A stretch of DNA of 64,000 bases, from positions 62,001 through 126,000 of the forward strand of contig CAOJBY010000004.1 in assembly GCA_948330435.1 (NCBI GenBank), read 5' to 3'. This stretch comes from an uncultured Lachnoclostridium sp. GTDB lineage: Bacteria > Bacillota > Clostridia > Lachnospirales > Lachnospiraceae. Position numbers and translations under genes: made by a program. A model generated the notes under the pieces. That model was not told the DNA's origin. It searched no databases and saw only the letters and a list, made by a program, of their open reading frames with translations. How positions within the stretch are numbered: position 1 is the first letter of the stretch; every line of letters begins with the position of its first letter. Positions 59,783-64,000 of the stretch are shown here, one piece after another.

Positions 59783-60775
59783 CTACTCGTCTCTTTTTCC
59801 TGACATAAACTCTACAAACTTGCCGGTCCCGATTGCCACACATTTCATGGAATCCTCGGCAGTCATGGTGTTAATGCCGGTTTTCTCCTCCAGAAGTTCC
59901 TCTAATCCCCGCAGCAGTGCACCACCACCAGTAAGAACAATTCCTCTGTCCGCAATATCTGCCGCTAACTCAGGGGGAGTCTTTTCAAGAACGCTGTGAA
60001 CGGCTTCTACAATCTGCATAGTAGTCTCCCGCAAAGCCTCTTCTGTGTCCTCAGAAGTCACTTCTACGGTCTTTGGCAAACCCGTCACCAGATTACGACC
60101 ACGAACATTCATGGTATCCACCTCTGCCCTGGGGAAGCAGGTTCCTACCTTAATCTTAATATCCTCTGCTGTACGTTCACCAATAAGGAGATTGTGTTTT
60201 TTACGCATATAACGCACAATCGCCTCATCAAAATCATCTCCGGCCACTTTAACTGAGGTACTGACTACGGTACCTCCCAGAGAAATTACAGCAATATCAC
60301 TGGTTCCGCCTCCTATATCTACAATCATATTACCACAGGGTCTGGAAATATCAATTCCCGCTCCGATAGCCGCCGCAATAGGTTCCTCTATAATCAACAC
60401 CTCTCTGGCACCTGCCTGATAGGTCGCATCCTCAACCGCTTTCTTCTCTACTTCAGTAACACCACTGGGGACACAAACTGCAATTCTGGGCTTGCGGAAC
60501 GTCTTCTTACCCATTGCTTTCTGAATAAAGTACTTGAGCATCTTCTCCGTTACTGTGTAATCAGAAATAACACCCTGACGCAGCGGGCGAACTGCCACAA
60601 TATTGCCGGGAGTTCTCCCCAGCATTAAACGTGCCTCTTCTCCAATGGCACGAATCTTATTCGTGTCTCTGTCAAATGCCACTACAGAGGGCTCCTTTAG
60701 CACAACGCCCTTTCCATTTATAAACACAAGCATGCTTGCAGTACCCAAATCAATTCCAATATCTGTTCCAGCCAT
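59783..60775 (-). CDS. mreB: Rod-shape protein MreB/Mbl
   Basis: A 330-residue actin-like protein: phosphate 1 loop DIGIDLGTASMLVF, VCVPSGVTEVEKKAV, adenosine-binding IVDIGGGTSDIAVISLGG (near 155) and GIVLTGGGALLRGL (near 280). It guides lateral wall synthesis. No mreC or mreD follows, so this may be the Mbl-type paralogue common in Clostridia. Start ATG after GAAAGGGG. recD2 follows 57 bp downstream. Confidence 0.92.
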   Translation of the reverse strand: MAGTDIGIDLGTASMLVFINGKGVVLKEPSVVAFDRDTNKIRAIGEEARLMLGRTPGNIVAVRPLRQGVISDYTVTEKMLKYFIQKAMGKKTFRKPRIAVCVPSGVTEVEKKAVEDATYQAGAREVLIIEEPIAAAIGAGIDISRPCGNMIVDIGGGTSDIAVISLGGTVVSTSVKVAGDDFDEAIVRYMRKKHNLLIGERTAEDIKIKVGTCFPRAEVDTMNVRGRNLVTGLPKTVEVTSEDTEEALRETTMQIVEAVHSVLEKTPPELAADIADRGIVLTGGGALLRGLEELLEEKTGINTMTAEDSMKCVAIGTGKFVEFMSGKRDE

Positions 60776-61016
60776 CTACCATATCCCCTTTCGTTCTATT
60801 CTCTCTATGTTACATTCTTTTCCGAAATATCAAGTGTTATACATTTTTTCCAGAACATAGGCCGTTCTTGCGTAACCTATATTATATACAATAATTTCTA
60901 AAAAGAAAAGCGCTTTTTTTGGGGATATGGAAATTTAAGCAATTCTTAAGGGGATCCTTTCTAAATTTCTGTCCGGAACAGACTAAAACCGTGCCTGAGT
61001 TATCTAAACACCGGAT

Positions 61017-62006
61017 TTAATCTCTTAATTCCGAAAGCCATTTGACTACTTCGCAAAGCTTTTCTTTTTGTTCTTTTGTACAATCAGGCAGCTCATTATC
61101 CAGATTAACATCTGCCATATCATAACGCTTCCCAGTTAACAGGTGCTCCAGAAGCCCGGGAAGCTCCACATCCAGCATATCGGAAAAAACTACGATCTCG
61201 CTAATATGCATGGCATTCAGTTTCAGACAGACCTCCAGTTCCCCCCAGTCAAAACGCTTACTGTAACTGGTCTCACATTCCGGGGATTTTCCAAACTTCC
61301 ATTCCCATGAAGAATATAATTCGTATGTTTCTTTCACCTGGAAATTATCCAGAATCTTTGTATCCAGTTCCTCAAAGCTGCCATACAACTCCTCGAAACT
61401 CTCTTTCAGTGCCTGTCGCATGGCATCTGTAGTAACCTCCGGATTCAAATCTTTCAGATTACAAACCCTGGACTGTACAGACTTTACGCCTTTCGCTTTC
61501 ATCTTGTCCTTAGAAGGTGTCAGATAGCGTCCAAGCTGCGACACGTCCACATTGACCATAAGAGTTCCATGCTGAATACTGCACCGGGAGGTTTTGGAAA
61601 ATGCGTTCCCCGAAAACTTAAAACCATCTTCTGTTATAATATCATTTCTTCCTGAAAACTTCGTTTCAACGCCAAACTTCCGGCAGGCCGCCTGTATAAC
61701 TTGAAGCTGTTTTTCCAGATTGTAGACCTCAGGTGATGCCAGAAATGTAAAACAGAGGTTACCCAAATCGTGATATACAGCCCCTCCTCCGGTGGTTCTT
61801 CTGGCAAGGCATCCTCCCTCCTCCTCCAAAAGCTGTGCTCTGCATTCCCGAATGGCATTCTGGTTTCTTCCTATTACTACAGTACGCTCATTCTGCCACA
61901 GGTAGAGGATCACATCACCTTCTTTAATCTTCGTAGAAAGATATTTTTCAACGGCAAGATTATGCCAGGGATTCCAAGTATAAGTTTGAATGAAATAATT
62001 ACTCAT
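61017..62006 (-). CDS. lplA: Lipoate-protein ligase
   Basis: A 329-residue LplA-type enzyme that activates lipoate with ATP and attaches it to E2/H proteins. It shows NPWHNLAVEKYL near the start, RRTTGGGAVYHDLGN (near 69-83, lipoate-binding), KFSGNAFSKTSRCSIQHGTL with the catalytic lysine region (near 128), and a separate C-terminal accessory domain from about 255. Starts after AAAGGAG. Neighbouring the activase of a glycyl-radical enzyme is probably chance. No lipoylated E2 or glycine-cleavage gene is in view. Confidence 0.9.
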   Translation of the reverse strand: MSNYFIQTYTWNPWHNLAVEKYLSTKIKEGDVILYLWQNERTVVIGRNQNAIRECRAQLLEEEGGCLARRTTGGGAVYHDLGNLCFTFLASPEVYNLEKQLQVIQAACRKFGVETKFSGRNDIITEDGFKFSGNAFSKTSRCSIQHGTLMVNVDVSQLGRYLTPSKDKMKAKGVKSVQSRVCNLKDLNPEVTTDAMRQALKESFEELYGSFEELDTKILDNFQVKETYELYSSWEWKFGKSPECETSYSKRFDWGELEVCLKLNAMHISEIVVFSDMLDVELPGLLEHLLTGKRYDMADVNLDNELPDCTKEQKEKLCEVVKWLSELRD

Positions 62007-62073
62007 GATGTCAATTCTCCTTTGGTGTTTTTTTTATTGTACTCGAAATCCGAAAAAGTAACAACCTGATAAT

Positions 62074-62976
62074 TTATTTTGTATGAATCTTTACCTGCAA
62101 TCCGGATGGAAGTTTTATTGTTCCGAGAAGCTCCTCCAACTCCCCGGTCTCCATTTTATCATGCCCCTCCAACCGATAAGATCTGCCCAGATTTTTATAC
62201 TTACTTACGCCAAAGGTATGATAGGGTAAAAGTGTTACGTCATAAGCCCCTGCTTCCTCCAGAAAGTCCAACATAGATTGCAGTTCCCTCATGGTATTAT
62301 TAAAAGTGGGAATCACCGGGATCCGAATCTCGGTTCTGTTGTGCTTTATATAATACTTTATGGCTTCTAATGTCCTCCGATTATCTGCCCCTGTAAAACG
62401 TTTATGCTTTTCTTTATCCAGATGTTTTAAATCTACCAGCACCTCATCCAGTAAAGGTGAAATACGTTCCAGAAGTTCTGGCGGTGTATTTCCATTTGTT
62501 TCTATAGCAGTGTAGATTCCCCCGGACTTACAGAGTCCAAGCAGTTCCATCAAAAAATCTCCCTGAAGCGTCGGTTCCCCTCCGCTGAACGTGACGCCAC
62601 CACCTGATTTTTCATAATAAGCTTTATCTTTCTCAAGAATCCGGAATACTTCCCGGGCCTCCATCTGATAGCCTTCTCTCCGAAGAGCCGACTGGGGACA
62701 CTGTTCCCTGCATTTTCCGCAGCCAATACATTTCTGATTATCCGTATAATAGGAGCCGTCCACAAAACGAACGGCCCCTTTGGGACATACTTCCATACAT
62801 CTTCCGCAGCGTGTACAGAGAGAATCCATACGCATCCACTCTGGTTCCAGGTTGAGAGATTCCGGATTATGGCACCAGATGCAGGACTGATTACATCCCT
62901 TAAAAAACACAGTTGTGCGAATCCCCGGCCCATCGTCCAGAGAAAACCGCTGAATATGAAACAAATGCCCCTTCAT
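62074..62976 (-). CDS. Glycyl-radical enzyme activating protein (radical SAM)
   Basis: A 300-residue activase. FSLDDGPGIRTTVFFKGCNQ and then CIWC form the CxxxCxxC radical SAM site. Two ferredoxin-type clusters follow (CTRCGRCMEVCP and CIGCGKCREQCP, residues 55-100), the form of activases of non-PFL glycyl-radical enzymes. Then GGGVTFSGGEPTLQ. It makes the glycyl radical on the enzyme encoded just upstream. Start ATG at 62976 after GGGGAGG, 14 bp behind the enzyme stop. Confidence 0.92.
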   Translation of the reverse strand: MKGHLFHIQRFSLDDGPGIRTTVFFKGCNQSCIWCHNPESLNLEPEWMRMDSLCTRCGRCMEVCPKGAVRFVDGSYYTDNQKCIGCGKCREQCPQSALRREGYQMEAREVFRILEKDKAYYEKSGGGVTFSGGEPTLQGDFLMELLGLCKSGGIYTAIETNGNTPPELLERISPLLDEVLVDLKHLDKEKHKRFTGADNRRTLEAIKYYIKHNRTEIRIPVIPTFNNTMRELQSMLDFLEEAGAYDVTLLPYHTFGVSKYKNLGRSYRLEGHDKMETGELEELLGTIKLPSGLQVKIHTK

Positions 62977-62990
62977 CTTTTGCCTCCCCA

Positions 62991-64000
62991 TTAGAAAAAT
63001 GTATCGTATTCTGTCCTTGCAATCAGATGATCCTGCCATTTCTTTTCCAGTTCCACATAGAAGCAGGAAAATCCTGCAACTTTAACCACAAGACTCTGAT
63101 ATTCCTCCGGCTTCTCCTGGGCTGCCCGCAGCACGTCACGTCCAACCACATTAAACTGTACCTGGAAGCCTCCCATGTGAAAATAAACAGAGATCGCCTG
63201 GGCAACTTTCCGTATTTTCTCCGGACTGTTCAGTGCCGTAGGATGGAAACGAATATTCAGAATAGAACCGTTATCCATTAAGGCATGATCAATCTTCGAA
63301 AGAGAGTTAAAGACTGCTGTTATGCCTTCCAGATCCGTCCCTGGTGTGGGTGACAGATTATCTGCCAGAGACTCTTCTGCTCTCTTGCCATCCGGCATTG
63401 CCCCAATCACTTCACCATCAATCACATTCATTACCACCGTCTGGGCTGTACAGCCAAATTGTCCGCCTCTTAAGGGCTTAAACTTTTTCATTTTCTCCGG
63501 AATGATCGTAAACAAATCTCTACAGAGAAGATCTACCTCATCATTGTCATTTCCAAACTTGGGTGCGTCCAGAAGTGCTCTGCGAATGGCACTCCCTTCC
63601 TCCGTCTCAAAGTTACATTCCAGTGCCGCTTTCACCTGATCCAGTGTATATTTTCTCTCCTTAAACACCACCTGTTCCAAAGCTGCCAGGGCATTGGCTG
63701 TATTGGGATATCCATGGGCATGCACAATGGTGTCATTATAATTGGGTCCCCTGCCCCAGGAAATATCTTTTCCCATCTCAATTCTGTAATTTACTGATGC
63801 CGAGAGGAACGGTGTGGGTGTCAGGGTATAATAACTTTCTGCGATCGCCCGTTCAATCTTAGGAATAAAAGGCAAGTAATAATCCAACTGTCCACAGAAC
63901 AGTTCAATAACCTCTTCAATATTTCTGCACTCCTCAAACCGCCTTATTGTTGGACAGAGAGTCTCTCCGGTATTGGGATTCTTCCCGTTGTGGATTGCCA
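62991..64000 (-). CDS. Glycyl-radical enzyme, C-terminal part (N-terminus outside window)
   Basis: 336 codons open to the right edge. The barrel region (YYLPFIPKIERAIAESYYTL, GPNYNDTIVHAHGYPNTANA) and the C-terminal KVAGFSCFYVELEKKWQDHL with ARTEYDTFF form the glycine loop; the radical Gly is in VAGFS. Most relatives have RVAGF/Y, so Lys replaces Arg. The catalytic Cys loop is outside the window. PFL-like, diol/glycerol dehydratase, choline lyase and hydroxyproline dehydratase subtypes cannot be separated here. It is co-transcribed with a two-cluster activase, which argues against ordinary PFL. Confidence 0.88.
   Translation of the reverse strand, partial: AIHNGKNPNTGETLCPTIRRFEECRNIEEVIELFCGQLDYYLPFIPKIERAIAESYYTLTPTPFLSASVNYRIEMGKDISWGRGPNYNDTIVHAHGYPNTANALAALEQVVFKERKYTLDQVKAALECNFETEEGSAIRRALLDAPKFGNDNDEVDLLCRDLFTIIPEKMKKFKPLRGGQFGCTAQTVVMNVIDGEVIGAMPDGKRAEESLADNLSPTPGTDLEGITAVFNSLSKIDHALMDNGSILNIRFHPTALNSPEKIRKVAQAISVYFHMGGFQVQFNVVGRDVLRAAQEKPEEYQSLVVKVAGFSCFYVELEKKWQDHLIARTEYDTFF

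Noticed and set aside
59765..59843. Longer RecD2 N-terminus
   Set aside because: The extension (MCGNRDRQVCRVYV) has no ribosome site and homologues begin near MILEGYVEHI; ATG at 59726 with AGGAG is preferred.
1..64000. CRISPR array, insertion sequence, prophage or integrase
   Set aside because: No regular spaced repeats, transposase or integrase motifs were seen; the only dispersed repeats are the palindromic leader element and the GC-rich hairpins.

Overview
The window reads as a chromosomal segment of a low-to-mid GC, spore-forming Bacillota, most likely a Lachnospiraceae-type gut anaerobe. Supporting signs are: strong AGGAGG-type ribosome sites with some TTG/GTG starts; a Trp T-box; ComF-RecD2-MreB and CdaA/CdaR clusters; YtaF and an apparent CotJB remnant (both sporulation families); a glycyl-radical enzyme with its activase; and many co-oriented ABC, two-component and ECF sigma modules. 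No rRNA, tRNA, CRISPR array, prophage or transposase gene was seen.

Layout. 1-3.5 kb: DUF1846 protein (cut by the left edge), a GT39-like membrane glycosyltransferase and galE. 3.6-8.7 kb: VanZ, a cotJB-like remnant, a BlaI/BlaR1-type repressor-protease pair with two operator dyads, and a SigV/RsiV-like ECF sigma/anti-sigma pair with its own ECF promoter. 8.9-17 kb: dicarboxylate symporter, lipoprotein, cysteine-rich 4Fe-4S protein, an LPDTG-anchored pilin-like protein, an alanine/glycine symporter and a PfkB kinase. 17-24 kb: a regulator-ABC-kinase operon, a P-type calcium-type ATPase, and YtaF overlapping it tail to tail. 24-32 kb: a 1082-residue PHP-UvrD fusion, a sigma-ABC operon and a MATE exporter. 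32.5-38.8 kb: seven consecutive minus-strand sensor or regulator genes (two MerR-TipAS, AraC-GyrI, GyrI-like, TfoX-N, WYL, Xre-membrane). 39-45 kb: an ABC-class ATPase of unknown role, DUF3800 behind a structured RNA leader, and a Trp T-box driving trpXYZ. 45-53 kb: an internally deleted HAD gene and a cell-surface glycan cluster (three GT2 enzymes, a flippase, a DUF2142-like protein) joined to an HPr gene. 53-64 kb: cdaR, cdaA, two unknown membrane proteins, comF, recD2, mreB/mbl, lplA, and a glycyl-radical enzyme with its activase cut by the right edge.

The most unusual signal is a dispersed element of about 110 nt that folds into one long imperfect hairpin. Full copies lie directly upstream of ribosome sites at about 4.4, 34.4 and 43.4 kb, with a short copy at 38.8 kb and 3-prime-motif-only copies at 19.7 and 30.1 kb. 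The three long copies show compensatory base changes in the stems, and all copies lie in the direction of the downstream gene. This suggests either an ERIC/MITE-like palindromic repeat or an undescribed cis-acting RNA. The second candidate is the four-hairpin leader in front of the DUF3800 gene. All identifications rest on reading motifs; no database or folding program was run.
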